Of a stretch of DNA of 64,000 nucleotides, positions 22,249-33,459 are shown in pieces. The position numbers and the translations under genes are program-made. Below the pieces are notes generated by a model. The model saw only the letters and a program-made list of their open reading frames with translations, was not told the DNA's origin and did not search any database. How positions within the stretch are numbered: the first letter of the stretch is position 1; the number at the start of each line of letters is the position of its first letter. Source of the DNA: Sophora flavescens (Eukaryota > Streptophyta > Magnoliopsida > Fabales > Fabaceae); the NCBI GenBank assembly GCA_030762895.1, contig CM061065.1, positions 64,588,200 to 64,652,199 of the forward strand, read 5' to 3'.

Positions 22249-22454
22249 TTTTTTTTTAGGTTCGGGATGGAATCCAGGGTATCCCCACAGACGGAAACTG
22301 TAGGACTAATCCTCCAAGGATGTAGAGTATCAATTAAGGGGCAACTCTTCTATTCACAAATACAGCTCTATTCTCATCACCAGGATTCGAACGCTAGACA
22401 TATGGTTAAAGGATCCAAGTTACTAGCTACTTGGACCACACCTTGTGGGTGGGG
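22249..22454 (-). mobile_element. tRNA-derived SINE with 8-bp target duplication
   Basis: On the minus strand the element starts near CCCCACCCACAAGG. It has a box A-like TGGTCCAAGTAGCTAGT, a clear Pol III box B (CGTTCGAATCC) and a poly(A) tail (plus-strand T run 22248-22257). It is flanked by TATCAAGT at 22241-22248 and 22455-22462. A length of about 206 bp is usual for plant SINEs. It depends on LINE machinery in trans (family knowledge). Confidence 0.82.
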
Positions 22455-22462
22455 TATCAAGT

Positions 22463-22817
22463 GTTAGTTGCATATAATCAAACATGTACAACTAAACACA
22501 TAAAAGGAGAACTATTCACATTTGAAAAATGAACCACAATTCACGCAAATACATGATGAATATGGGTATGGTCTCTACTCTCTGTCATGGCTCCGTATGA
22601 CAAGTTCAATAAGGTTGTTTATAGTTCATTTGATTAGTTTATAAGATTATTTGGTTAAAATATAGTGTTTGATAAATAAGCTTATTTCATTAGTTTATAA
22701 TTTTTATTCATAAGCTAATTGATTTAGCTTATGGTCGGGCCGTGTATAGAAATTTCGAGCCCCAAGGCAAAACTTTTAAAGAGATTTTTATATTATATAA
22801 ATTATTAATTTTTATAA
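22463..22817. other. unannotated AT-rich spacer
   Basis: No gene is seen. The stretch has imperfect dyads around ATAAGCTTATTTCATTAG/CATAAGCTAATTGATTTAG that may be a small inverted-repeat remnant, without clear ends. Confidence 0.4.
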
Positions 22818-22851
22818 TTTTTTTTTAAGAAAGCCAGATCACTTTATATCA

Positions 22852-24348
22852 TTAACAATAATCGAGAAAATACAATGTGGAATAAGCTGAAAATAATGGG
22901 GGACTACGCATAGAAGGGGCTACCCTTGCTAAACAATGAGCAGCTCCATTGACTTGCCTTCTAATAAACCTCGTATTAAGATTGGGAGAAAAAGAAAGTA
23001 ACCTAGAGCACTCTTGAGTAATAGAGCCAAACTCTGAATAGTCTTCTCTAGGCTTATTAATGCAATCTACGACAAACTTACAATCAGATTCAATAATAAC
23101 TGAATTAAAACCCGTCTTCAAAAACGACTGGATGGACTACAAAACTCCTAAAGCTTCACCAACAGGGACTGAATAGCATAGAGGCTGCCACCTAGTCTTT
23201 GCTGACATAAAAACTCCAGTATCAGACCTTAAGCAAAGACCCCAGTCAGTGATACCATCGTTCTTGTCAAAAGAGGCGTCCACGTTACATTTCATGAAGC
23301 TATTAGGTGGAGCACTCCAATTATTGCAAGAAACAGGAGCTGGAATCTCACCATGATGGGCCCTTGCCTCCTTCCAATCATCCAAGAAAGAAGAGGCCTT
23401 GTTACACATCTGAGAAGTAGAGTGATTTTCATTCTCCCAAAGGAGAGCATTCCTAGAGTACCACAAACTCCATATAACTGATGGAAAAACAGCTGAGAGA
23501 TCACTATCCTTTACTTTCAACATATTGAAACACCAATCCTTGAAACAATGAGCATCAACCATGTCATTACTAACCTGAGTTTGGAGACCAAATTTAGTCC
23601 AGCACTGAACACTACTAGGACATGTAATGAATAAGTGCCAAGCATTCTCCAACGCTGCATCACAACGGACACACGAGCTACTACAATTCACATGTCTGGA
23701 CCGCAGAAGCTCACGGCAAGGAAGAGCACCTCTACAGGCCCGCCACAGCAGCAACTTCGCACGAGGAGGAGTATGAAGATTCCAGATTAGGTCCCATTCA
23801 CCATCACTTCTAAGGTGACTACTATCCACAAGGCTAGACGTTGCCAAATGGTAGCCACTCTTTACAGAATATACCCCATTAGAATTGTGCATCCATATAC
23901 GCTTATCTTGCTGTATAGAGTTGAAGCGAGGTGTTTTCAAAATATTGGCAGCTTGCTCATGAGAAAATAATAAGTGAACTAAGTTAGTGTTCCACACCTT
24001 TTGACATGCGAGCCAAAGATCCTTAACTCTTAAAGTTCCAACACCTTCTGCTGCATCATTAGGCCTCAACATCTTATTAGAGCCACACAGCCAAGGGGAG
24101 TCAAGAATAGGTATGGACTGCCCATTGCCAATACACCAGCGAATCCCTCTTTTGAGCAAGGTTTGGGAGGCTCGAATACTCCTCCAGCTATAGCTTGGAT
24201 TGGAGCCTAGAGGTGCATCCAAAAAAGTCACAGTTAGGGAAATACCTTCAAAAATTCTAGCGACCAAGGCATTAGGACAATCAATAAATTTCCAAGCTTG
24301 TTTATAAAGCATAATCAAATTGAAAGCATAAATATTCCTAAAACCCAT
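22852..24348 (-). pseudogene. LINE ORF2 C-terminal part: zf-RVT and RNase H
   Basis: The frame is open for 403 codons from 24348 to a TAG at 23137-23139 and then continues in the same frame to 22852, so one nonsense codon interrupts it. Recognised parts are GFRNIYAFNLIMLYKQAW (post-RT), IRWCIGNGQSIPILDSPWL, a zinc-finger-RVT block (SGYHLA..., RAKLLLWRA, CVRCDAALENAWHLFITC) and an RVT_3-type RNase H with KCNVDASFD, VGEALGVL and IIESDC. The Asp, Glu and Asp catalytic positions are visible. Confidence 0.85.
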
Positions 24349-25125
24349 ACCTCCAAACTTCTTAGGAATTGTTAGTTTATCCCAATCTAACCAGTTTATG
24401 CCTCTAGAATTTCTTTGGCTATACCCTCAAAAGAAAGAATTCATCATTCTTTGGATATCATCCCCTAAAGATGGAGGGGTAAGGTACATACTCATGCAAT
24501 AAGAGGGACTGGCTTGAATCACTAATTTGATAAGGACTTATCTACCAGCCATAGAGAGGGTCTTACTCTTCCAGGAGCTTATTTTATTCCAAACTCTGTC
24601 CTTGATAAAACTAAAAGTAGCTTTTCTTTTCCTACCAACCATCGAAGGGAGACCAAGGTATTTGCCAGCCCCTAATCTCTGAGTAACACCAAGGATATGA
24701 CAAGAAGCCTGAGGAACATTTGAACTAAAAATGACTTACAACTTCTAAAGATTGATACTTTGGCCTGACGCTCTGTCATAAGTCTCTAAAATATTCTTCA
24801 TAGCCAAAAATTCATTCTCAGTTGCCTGCATAAAAAGGAAGCTATTATCCTCAAATAACAGATGAGATATAACTGGAGCTCCCTACAGATACTCACACCA
24901 TGAATATTACCCATTCTCTCAGCATTCTTAATCTAACAGGTAAGGCCTTCCGCACATAAAATAAACAGATAAGGAGAGAGAGGATCTCCTTGTCTAAGGC
25001 CCCTACCTGGCAAGACAGGACCAACCTCCTCATCATTAACTTGAATGGAGTACTGAACTGAGCTAACACACATGATGATCCAATCCACCCATCTTTCATG
25101 AAAACCATCTTAAGCATAACAGCTC
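24349..25125 (-). pseudogene. LINE ORF2 reverse transcriptase fragment
   Basis: Several frames are needed. LRQGDPLSPYLFILCAEGL is intact in the frame that continues after VSSVQYSIQVNDEEVGPVL. Downstream frames show a degraded version of the region holding the active site (an LLFEDNS-like piece) and the LSMAGR-like segment. Frameshifts and stops are frequent. Confidence 0.75.
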
Positions 25126-25403
25126 TAACAGTTTACTTTCTAAACAATTTAAGAACATAAACAACATACATAAAACTAAGACAAAAGATACTGAAATTCA
25201 TCATATTCATTGATTCTTAAGCCTTCATATTGACAGGATCCTTGACAGAAATTTACAGAGTGAAAATTTGTGAGATCCACTACATAATTCCAAGTTAAAG
25301 TTAAAGAATTAAAGAGTCATAGATAAAACATCAATTTTAAGAAACAAAATACATCGTCCAAACCACACTACCCCAAAAGAAAATTCCTAAGAGCTGGCCA
25401 GAC

Positions 25404-25898
25404 CTAATGATATCCGTTAGGGAGACCCTGATAGTCATCCCCGCCTCTGGGAGGTGTAGCTAGTACAGCCACCTCCATCTCTACTCCCTCACTGGGAGCG
25501 TCATCATCGTCGTCTTCTCCAAAAGGATGATATTGAGGATCCTCCTCCATCAGCCTGACAGGATCCTCCTCTACCAACTCCTCCGGATCCTCCTCTATCG
25601 GTGAAGCGGGAGCTACCTCCGGTTGAGGCTGGACCTGGGGAGGATCAAGCTCTAGAAGACCCTGGTTTGCTAGGTGCTGCAAGTAAATCTCCATGGGTGG
25701 TAGTCTGATGTGGACAGTTTCAAAGGTGTGAACGCGTCTCATGGCTGCTGCCTCTGAACCCTCTACAGTGCAAACGGGTCCCATATAAGTCGCTGCATAG
25801 GATCCTGGGGGAAAAGTCCACGCAGCGGGGTCGTCCCCATTCTCAAATAGCAGGGCCCGAGACCGGAAATGCGTCAACTGAATCATGGCTGGGTCCAT
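25404..25898 (-). CDS. LTR D-encoded acidic protein, 164 residues, intact ORF
   Basis: The ORF begins ATGGACCCAGCC right after TTGAGAACAG, an acceptor-like site, and ends with GLPNGYH and a stop. The first 85 or so residues form a mixed region (ALLFENGDDPAAWTFPPGS, YMGPVCTVEGSE, HTFETVHIRLPP, YLQHLANQGLLELDPP). The rest is strongly acidic (ASPIEEDPEELVEEDP, then EDDDDDAPSEG). LTR B encodes a collinear relative (46559-47020) with the same start, core and C-terminal LPNGYH. No signal peptide, membrane segment or known domain is evident. It is not Gag, Pol or Env as I know them. Function unknown; conservation between two LTR families suggests it was once a real protein. Confidence 0.6.
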   Translation of the reverse strand: MDPAMIQLTHFRSRALLFENGDDPAAWTFPPGSYAATYMGPVCTVEGSEAAAMRRVHTFETVHIRLPPMEIYLQHLANQGLLELDPPQVQPQPEVAPASPIEEDPEELVEEDPVRLMEEDPQYHPFGEDDDDDAPSEGVEMEVAVLATPPRGGDDYQGLPNGYH

Positions 25899-28221
25899 CT
25901 GTTCTCAAGGGTGGGATAACAACAAAAATGCAAGGGTGGGATACCAATATATGGATGTATTATGGCGACTACATACCCAAACACAAAACAACAGGTACAG
26001 GTAAATCATTCATATTCAACATAAAATTTTCAAAAATAAGCTTAACATCAAAGCATCATCATTGTTTTGAAATCATATGACACTTCTATATTTCAACTTT
26101 CAATCCTAATCTCAGGAGATCCCAAACTTCTTTTCGTTCGAGCTGATCAGGCTCTTACATGACTCATTGCCCAAACTCCTAGTGCAATGGTCAACGTAAT
26201 CATGGCTTATTGCCCAAACTCTAGCGCAATGGTCAACGTAAACATGGCTCATTGTCCATTAAGGTACAATGGTCAACTTTAGGCATGTCTGCCAAGAATA
26301 ATGCTTGAAAAAAAATTATTTTATTTTTGCAGCTTTTCTTTGTGTTTCATTCTTTCCATGTCGAGGCTCAAAGCTCACGAACATCTATAAATTTTCGACG
26401 TTTTAAAACTTTCATTGTCAACACAGGACATTTTAGCCCGAGTGTTCAATCACAATAGTCCTAGACCTGTGCACCAGTCTAGAACTTTGTGGTCATAGAA
26501 AACATTTTTCACCTTTAAATTCGTTCACCACGTTTCATCATAACGTGTATAGGACACACAATCCACAACAACGTTTAGAGGACACCGAGTCCACAACAAC
26601 GTGACACGGATCATAGATCAACGTGCTTTCAGAACACTAGTAACCGACGTCTCGATTCTAGGTTCACTTTTCAATGTTATTTTGTTTAAAACTTTAAGTT
26701 TTTAGAAAAATCCATTCTCAATAGAAATTCATTTTTTATTTTAAAATCTTCTTTTTCCTAAAAACAATTGAAACTTAAAAAAAAATCTTTTAAAGTTCCA
26801 AAATAAATTTTTGTTTTTCTTCAAACATTTCAAAAAAATGATTTTCTTTTAGTGTAAAATCATTTGGATTTTCAATTGAATTTCCTTCATAAAATTGTTT
26901 TTATTTCTAAAAATTTTCACCAAACATTAGAACTATTTTACTTCCCCTTTTATCAAAACATTTCTAAAATTAAATCTTTATTTGTGATTTTCTTCGTAAA
27001 TGTTTTCTTAAAGCTTTTATCTTGCATTATTAATTGAGCTCTAACCATTGATTAGGCTTCCATGCAACAACCAAAACATGTATATAACAATTCAAACATA
27101 TACAAACAACACTCACATATTCATAATTATCAACTAAGGCATGTTAATCATCAAATATGCTATCAAAGCAACAAGAACTCTAGATTATTCTAAAACAGCC
27201 ACAACAACAATATTATCAAGCAACAACAACACATGGCATTTAGTCATCATAAATAATTATCCCTCAGGCTTTCTCCCCTTACCTTCACTTGACGAGTAAA
27301 AAGATCATAGTTTATCCGCATGTTAGAGGAACGAACTTTGTTATTTTGTTACGCTTGCCAATCTAAACAAAATTAAGCATGTAAAATAGGTTAAAATTTT
27401 ATCAAATCACCTTATTTTTATCATGCATGTTTTGGCCTTAGTGAGAAAATGATGATAAAATTTTTGGATTTTCATAAGCTTTTGGATCAATGATCCTTAA
27501 GCACTTTAGAGACAAAATCAAGGTCCAGTACTTAAGAATAAAAACTCAAACCATCTACTCCACAAGGAGTAGGTTTCGGCCTACTTATAAAATAGGCTAG
27601 AGAAATTGATTTTCAACTTTATAAAGACATGCGTGCAAATAAAATGGTGATTTTTAATTAAATGTTCTTCTTAAAAAAATAAAACAAAAATCTCTTCAAA
27701 TCTCACAATTAGGGTTTGATCATAGTAAATCAAATAGAAATTCATTTTGTTCATGAACTCCAAATACACCAATTAAAGATCTTCAAGTCATGTATGTAGG
27801 ATTTGAACCAAAAACACCAACTTGGCACCACTTAGGGTTTCGGCCATATCAACACCAATAGGAGGAAAACTTAATTTTTTTGATGAAGCTTAGAAGCTTA
27901 AAAATACTTGCATCAAGGTTTTTAAACCATGCATGTAAAAATAAAATGAAAACACTAACTTTCCTATACATAGGGTTTAGGCCACCATTAGGAAATAGGC
28001 TTTGGAAAATTTTTTTGTAACATGCAAATGCATAAGATGGTAGTAGAGATGAGTATGATTTACTAGAAATTGGTCTCGTGCCAAAAATATTTTTCTAAGT
28101 ATTTTTCTTTAAATTTTTAGTTAAAGTCATAAACATGAAAGCATGAAATAAATGACATGCATGTTAAAAATAACAATTAGATGTTTAAAGAAATGAAGAA
28201 TAGAGGAGAAAAAGTATACCC

Positions 28222-28258
28222 TGATGATGTTGATGATGATGATGATGATGATGATGAG
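28222..28258 (-). repeat. CAT/ATC (GAT) microsatellite in the LTR D leader
   Basis: About ten GAT repeats (plus strand) lie downstream of the D promoter. Their position matches that of the TTC tract in LTR C. Confidence 0.85.
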
Positions 28259-28377
28259 ATTGAAGAAGAACAAGGTTTGGAAGCTCGTTGAGAGTGAAAA
28301 TGGAGGAAGTCTTCGAAGTGAGTAAGTGAGTGATCTTTGTGTAAGAGAGTAAAAGTGAGGCAAAGTGTTAAAGAGGG

Positions 28378-28387
28378 GTATTTATAG
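28378..28387 (-). promoter_or_regulatory. TATA box of LTR D
   Basis: CTATAAATAC lies on the minus strand downstream of the GC- and CT-rich GCGCCCCCTCCCCTATTTC. It has the same layout as the promoters of B and C. Confidence 0.6.
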
Positions 28388-28559
28388 AGGAAATAGGGGA
28401 GGGGGCGCAGCTGAGTGGAGAAAATTGGGAGGGATTTTGGATTTTTTTTATAAATTAAAATTTGAATTTTCTATTTTTTTAAGCAAGGTGACAAGTCACC
28501 ATAAATTTATAAAAAAAGAAAAATAAAAAGAAAACAAGAACATGGGGGACCAAAACCAA

Positions 28560-29090
28560 AAACCATGCAAAATAAAGGAGAATCAAGCATACCTAGAATT
28601 AGGTTTTTTATTCAGTCTCGGGTTATACTTCTTATGAGATTCGGACGTAACTACTATGAAACCATCTTCAGCAATATTATCATTGTTCTGCTCTCCTTCC
28701 TTAGAAGTACTTGCATCATTTTGCTTTTCCAACCAAGCAGATAAAGCACTAAAATCATTCTGAACAATAGTTGGAAAAAGCGCTAAAATCTTGAACATAA
28801 ACTGGACTTGAATTAATCTCAGGAGTCTCAAGATTCTTACCACTAACTATTAAATCACAGGTAGCCTTGGAATGCACGGACACTGGAGTACCCTTCGAAC
28901 TAATTGTTAAATCATCGGTAGCTATGGAATGCATGGGCACCGGAGTATCCTTGACTGTAGAGTCAACATTAGTTGCAGCAGAAGTTGAGATCTTCTCTGT
29001 AGAGTCATTGGCAGCATTTGTTGCAACCGAAGATGAGTTATGTGGAATGGAATTTGAGGGGAAAATGATGAAACGAAAGCAAAATTAAAT
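28560..29090 (-). pseudogene. coding-like insert in the U3 of LTR D
   Basis: The U3 of D is about 700 bp longer than those of B, C and D', and this block accounts for most of the excess. The minus strand reads a Ser/Thr-rich frame with an imperfect internal repeat (TPVPMHSIATDDLTIS / TPVSVHSKATCDLIVS). After a frameshift near 28840 it continues as DFSALSAWLEKQND, EDGFIVVTSESHKK and NKKPNSR. It then meets AG|GTATGCTT, a good plant 5' splice site. The DGF..V.S.S.KK pattern recalls the end of plant LINE ORF1 proteins, so a LINE fragment is one option and a captured host exon another. The source gene is not recognised. Confidence 0.4.
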
Positions 29091-29389
29091 AGGTATGGTT
29101 TAGTATATATGGCTGCACGAAATTGAGGAGAAGTGGGAGGTTTTCAACCATGTAAAATGAGTGGTTAAGAGTGCGTAGATGTATCTTGTTAATAACCGCG
29201 AAAGCTTGGTGGTATTTTGGTCATTTTAAGTAAAAGTCATGATTAATAGCATTTAATGCTCTTAAATGCTTGGTGACTCATACTCCATGAGTCATCATGT
29301 ATGACTCGTTGTCCCGATCTCTTGACGGGTCTCTGCAGTTCCGTTTTTGACTCTGTTGGTTTCCCGATTAGGGTTTCTGTCTGTTTTCG

Positions 29390-29720
29390 ATCGAAAATTT
29401 TCAAAATAACCAAACTTGTTGGAAATATGTTTTAAACATAAACCATTTCGTTCACGAGTCAAAATTAAGTTTTCTGATCATTAAAATCTTACTGTTAGTG
29501 AAAACACCGACCGTTTTCCATCTGAACTTTTACCAAAATTCATCTGAATAAACATAATATTTTATTTCTGATCAGAAATTTGGAAAATAGAATTCCTCAC
29601 GAAAAAAATATAAAAAATCTATAAATTTTAGTTTCGGGTCAAATTAGGGTTTTCTGCCTGTAAAATCTTACTGTAAGTGAAAACGCAGACCGGGTTCCGT
29701 CTGAATTGTCAACCCAAATT
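29390..29720 (-). repeat. duplicated conserved block near the 5' end of LTR D
   Basis: Two diverged copies of one block lie side by side (about 29440-29545 and 29630-29725). Each has an AAAATCTTACTGT.AGTG motif and a GAAAAC.C.GACCG motif followed by TCTGAA. LTRs B, C and D' have the block once. Confidence 0.7.
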
Positions 29721-29858
29721 CACTGTAACCTTCTACCATAAGAGAGACTATGAATATGAGTTTATTTTATTTAAAATCACTTTCTAACTCGTAGATTAAA
29801 ATATAATTAATTATATTTTTACCGGTTAAACAGCGTAATTAAAAATCAGGCTGTTACA

Positions 29859-30295
29859 GCTAGCTCAAGATCGTGCGTCGGATAATTCTTCTAATGAGTC
29901 TTTAGTTGACGGGATGCATATGCTACGACCTTCCGATGTTGCATCAATACACAACCTAAACCTTGATACGAAGCATGCAGTACACCTCATAAGGTTCATT
30001 TGGTTCAGGAATGATTAACACTGGTGAAGTTGTTAATCGTTCCTTTATCGCCTAAAAGCTTCCTTCACATTCAGTAGTCCACACAAAAGGTTGATCTTTC
30101 TGTGTAAGATGAGCCAACGGCGCAACGATCTTGGAGAAACCTTCGATAAATCTCTGGTAGTATCCAGCCAATTAAGCCGACAAAGCTTCGGATTTCCATT
30201 ACTGTCTTCGGTCTCTCCCAAAAAAGCACTGCCTCTACCTTGGCAGGGTCAACAGCTATCCCATCTTTAGAAATCACATGCCCTAAGAACATCAC
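29859..30295 (-). pseudogene. pol: RT/RNase H remnant of C copy 2
   Basis: The minus strand shows MFLGHVISKDGIAVDP, then VMEIRSFVGLIGW with a damaged YYRRFIEGFS-equivalent, then RNase H pieces in other frames (DQPFVWTTECEGSF, EPYEVYC, then an HDLEL-like end). Several frameshifts are present. The last codons before D correspond to the second RNase H catalytic region. Confidence 0.82.
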
Positions 30296-30986
30296 TTCCT
30301 ATGCGCATCAGCTCAATCTTTCGGCACTTTTCCACTAACGCTTGGAAATTTCGAATTTCTAAGGGCAGTACTGACTCTTTGATCTCGAAGCGCAAATCGG
30401 CTTCAAACTGTTCACACTTCCACTCTTCGTTGGGGTTGTTTTGAAAGAAGCGGAAGTATTTGGCAAGTGATTCGAACTTGGCCGCATACTCCCCTACCGT
30501 CGGGTCTCGCTGACTCAACCTCATAAACTCTTGTTCCTTATCCTTTCGGGCACTCTGGGGAAAGTATTTGTCCAGAAACTTGCCGCGAAATACTCCCCAG
30601 GTGATCTCCTGATGTTCAGCCTCTAACAGTTGCTTAGTACCCTTCCACCAGTACTCGGCATCTCCCACGATCTGAAACGTCGAATAAGGTACCTTGGATT
30701 CTTCAGGGGTATGCACCAACTCGAAGATCTTTTCTAACTCTTGAATCCAAAGGTCCGCTTTAATCGGATCCACGTCTCCGTCGAACTGAGATGGGTTCTG
30801 ACGTCTGAAGGCATCCAGATGTCTTCCCTCTGCAGCTTGCTCCGCTCGCAGTTGTTCTTGTTGATTCTGAGCAGCAGCATTGGCAGTCTGAAGAGCTATA
30901 GTAGCAGCTACATCAGCCAGTGCTTGAGCAGCGAAGTCCATTCCTCCGTTGCCTCGTCCATGTCGACGAGCACCTCTTGGATTCAT
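30296..30986 (-). pseudogene. gag: gag of C copy 2, truncated at the capsid end
   Basis: It starts at MNPRGARRHGRG (30986) and stays open through the gag core (SQFDGDVDPIKADLW, FLDKYFPQSARKDKEQEF, EYAAKFESLAKYF) to CRKIELM. It is then fused by deletion to RT sequence and stops at 30267. It is highly similar to gag of copy 1 at 9151 and lacks that copy's linker and zinc knuckles. Confidence 0.87.
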
Positions 30987-31148
30987 ACTGACCTGTATCA
31001 CACAAGCAGTCATATGACGGTCCAAAAGAGAGAACTCGCCGGTCACAACATATTACCTCAAAGGAAGTAATTCAAGCAGCATCCAAACAGAGAAAACACA
31101 ACAGCAATACAACAAACCTAACCTAGACATTCCCGAAAGACTCGACTA

Positions 31149-31160
31149 GCTCTGATACCA
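31149..31160 (-). promoter_or_regulatory. primer-binding site of C copy 2
   Basis: TGGTATCAGAGC on the minus strand, five bases from the LTR end, is identical to that of copy 1. Confidence 0.9.
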
Positions 31161-31579
31161 ACTAATGCGACACCCTAAACTCGGTCATCACATGGTTACC
31201 CTTTTTGCGGAAAAGAACACATTAAAACGCTGGTCACTTTCGGAAAAGAAAACCTTTTGTATCAAATGACCAAAAAGGTACTTAGATTTTTTTTTTGAAA
31301 GAGGTTAAGAAAAGGTGATGAACACTCAGAACAAGAATATAAACATCATACATAGATACATATATGACATTTCCCTATTGGGATCTTAAGTTTTGGATTA
31401 CAAAACGGGTCTTAAACAAACAGGCCAACTTCACTGAAAACATAAACTAAAGAAACAGATAAAACATCAAACCGGGAATGAGGAATCTGGGTACTGAACT
31501 CAAAAGAAGGCTCTAAAAAGCCAGGGACAAATAGAACTACTCCAAAAAGTCAACGACGATCACCAATGCCTCCTACAGT

Positions 31580-31726
31580 CTAAGTGTCCACAAACAGTAC
31601 GTAACTCGGTCCCCGATACGTAGTTGTCGTCGCATCATCGCTCACCGTCCAGTTCCTCACTAGCCCAGTCTCGTCAAACAACTCATTCCTCGAAATCGAG
31701 GGTGCTAGGGGAACATTGGGTTCCAT
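31580..31726 (-). CDS. short LTR-encoded ORF of C copy 2, 48 residues
   Basis: It starts MEPNVPLAPSISRNE right after an acceptor-like CTTTAG and ends at TAG after YVLFVDT. It matches the N-terminal part of the ORF at 8409. The two copies differ by several amino-acid changes (for example VFDEARI against LFDETGL), so selection is not obvious. Confidence 0.3.
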   Translation of the reverse strand: MEPNVPLAPSISRNELFDETGLVRNWTVSDDATTTTYRGPSYVLFVDT

Positions 31727-33459
31727 CTAAAGCACGTACATATACTGATACAAGAAAAGGAAAAGGACATATAGATATGCAAGAGTGAGATACCGTCATA
31801 AGATATATCCCACAACAACCATATACATGATACATGCAACACATAATCAAGTCAACAGTTAAATCATGCATAATCATAATATAACCGTGTTATATCAAGG
31901 GATCTCAAGCCCGCACAATCAATTTTCGAAAATATGCATGACACTTCAATATCAAGTTCTATCCTAATCTCATGAGATCTCAACACCGTATTCCACTGGC
32001 GAAGAATTAGAGTTGGTCAATCTCTAGCCCACCGGGAAGTTGCCTCCATACCCTCATGCATTTAAGGTCTCAGGACGAGCAACGTCACATGTGCCTCTGA
32101 ACCGGTCACATGGACGCCCAGATACCACCTTGTATCTGATATAAGAAAGGCACGTCTGCCTGGGGAAATGCACATGGAAAATATTTTGTTTACAAGGTTT
32201 TCTTTGTGTTCATTCTTTTCGCTGTCGAAGCTGAAAGCTAACGACTAAATCATCATTTCCCCATCACTTGAAAACTCAAAAACATAGGACATACAGTCCG
32301 AATGCTTAATCACAACGCCCTAAACCGCGGCCGCAGTCCAGGGTTGTGGTCATAAAAATCAATTATACTTTTATTCATGTTTTAAATTTAACATGATAAG
32401 GACAATAGCCCACAATAATGAAATCAGAACGCACTGTCCTCAATTTAGAGAATTGGACTCTCAGTCCATAACACAATGAATAGGACTCATAGTCCCGAAT
32501 TAACACTGATCCAAGATCACGTGTGCATAACTGAATACTAGAGACGACGTCTCGCGTTCTAGATTCTCTTTCTTAAGTACTTATTTTTTTTCGTTCAGTG
32601 AAAATCAAATTCAAAACCGAATCCTCGATAACCTATCCAGGCTATCGGAAAGTTTCTAAAACATTTAGGAGAAAACCTTTTATTTGAAAATCTTTTGTAA
32701 AGCATCTTTGAAATACTTTTATCTTTGAAAATCCCCAATAGGATATTGCCAAATAATCTTGAAAGTTTTCACTTGAAGACACATAGTTCGAAAAGGATTT
32801 TTCTCTTGTATAACAACAGTTCACCAAAACCATTTCAACATTTAAAACAAGTACTTTAAGTTAATGAGTTTTTGGAAAAGAACACCAATCCCTTCATCTT
32901 CAAAGCTTATTGAGGTTTTTAATCCTTATAACAGTTGAGCACGGACACAAGTCTGGCTTAGAAAACTTTCAATCGACAGTAGTATATATTCTCAGTTCAA
33001 TGCTAATATCACAGTTGAAAGCAGTTCATCACAGATATGCATTATAACATTTAGAGCAAGCACAGTTCAACATCAAATAATAGCATAACAGTTCAAGTAC
33101 ATTAGATAACCAAGTAAGTTCAATCAACATATAAATATCCAGTTAAACACCTACACACATGCATGCAGTTATTGAATATCTTTAGGAAATCCCCTCTTAC
33201 CTCACGTGGAAGTTAAGAGTCTCGAATTCGAAGAGAAAAGCTCACGAACGTCCTCGCTCCGCTTGGCAATGGAAGTCTAAGGTTACAAAAAATGAAATCA
33301 TGAGTTAAAACTCAATCAAAGAACACTAACCATAAGGTATAGGTTCGATTTAGACAATAATTTAGGATTAGGGTTTCCGACATTTATGCGACTCTTGGAT
33401 TTATGATCCTCAAGTGCTAGAAGTTCATAAATAACAATCTTTTAACAAAGTTGAATTAA

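Larger units (their letters stand above)
22818..25125 (-). mobile_element. 5'-truncated L1-like LINE
   Basis: On the minus strand it starts inside the RT domain (near AVMLKMGFHERW) and runs through RT, the zinc-finger-RVT domain and RNase H to a poly(A)-like end (T-rich at 22818-22827). 5' truncation is typical of LINE insertion. Its 5' boundary abuts LTR D near 25125, so it may have inserted into, or helped truncate, D. No target duplication was identified. Confidence 0.82.
25126..29858 (-). mobile_element. long LTR D, inserted in chromovirus C copy 2
   Basis: On the minus strand it begins TGTAACAGCCTGATTTTT at 29858, directly after RNase H sequence of C (GAGCTAGC). It shares this start and the following region with solo LTR D' (49919-52074), and its general plan with B and C: a conserved 5' block, a CT-rich TATA promoter at 28378, GGTTTCGGCC-like motifs, and a 3' acidic ORF (25404-25898). 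The distal end is lost at the LINE, so whether it was a solo LTR or part of a larger element cannot be decided. Confidence 0.75.

Noticed and set aside
22340..22420. Possible genuine tRNA gene at the box B match
   Set aside because: The sequence cannot form a tRNA cloverleaf with an acceptor stem, and it has a poly(A) tail and target duplication, so it is a SINE.
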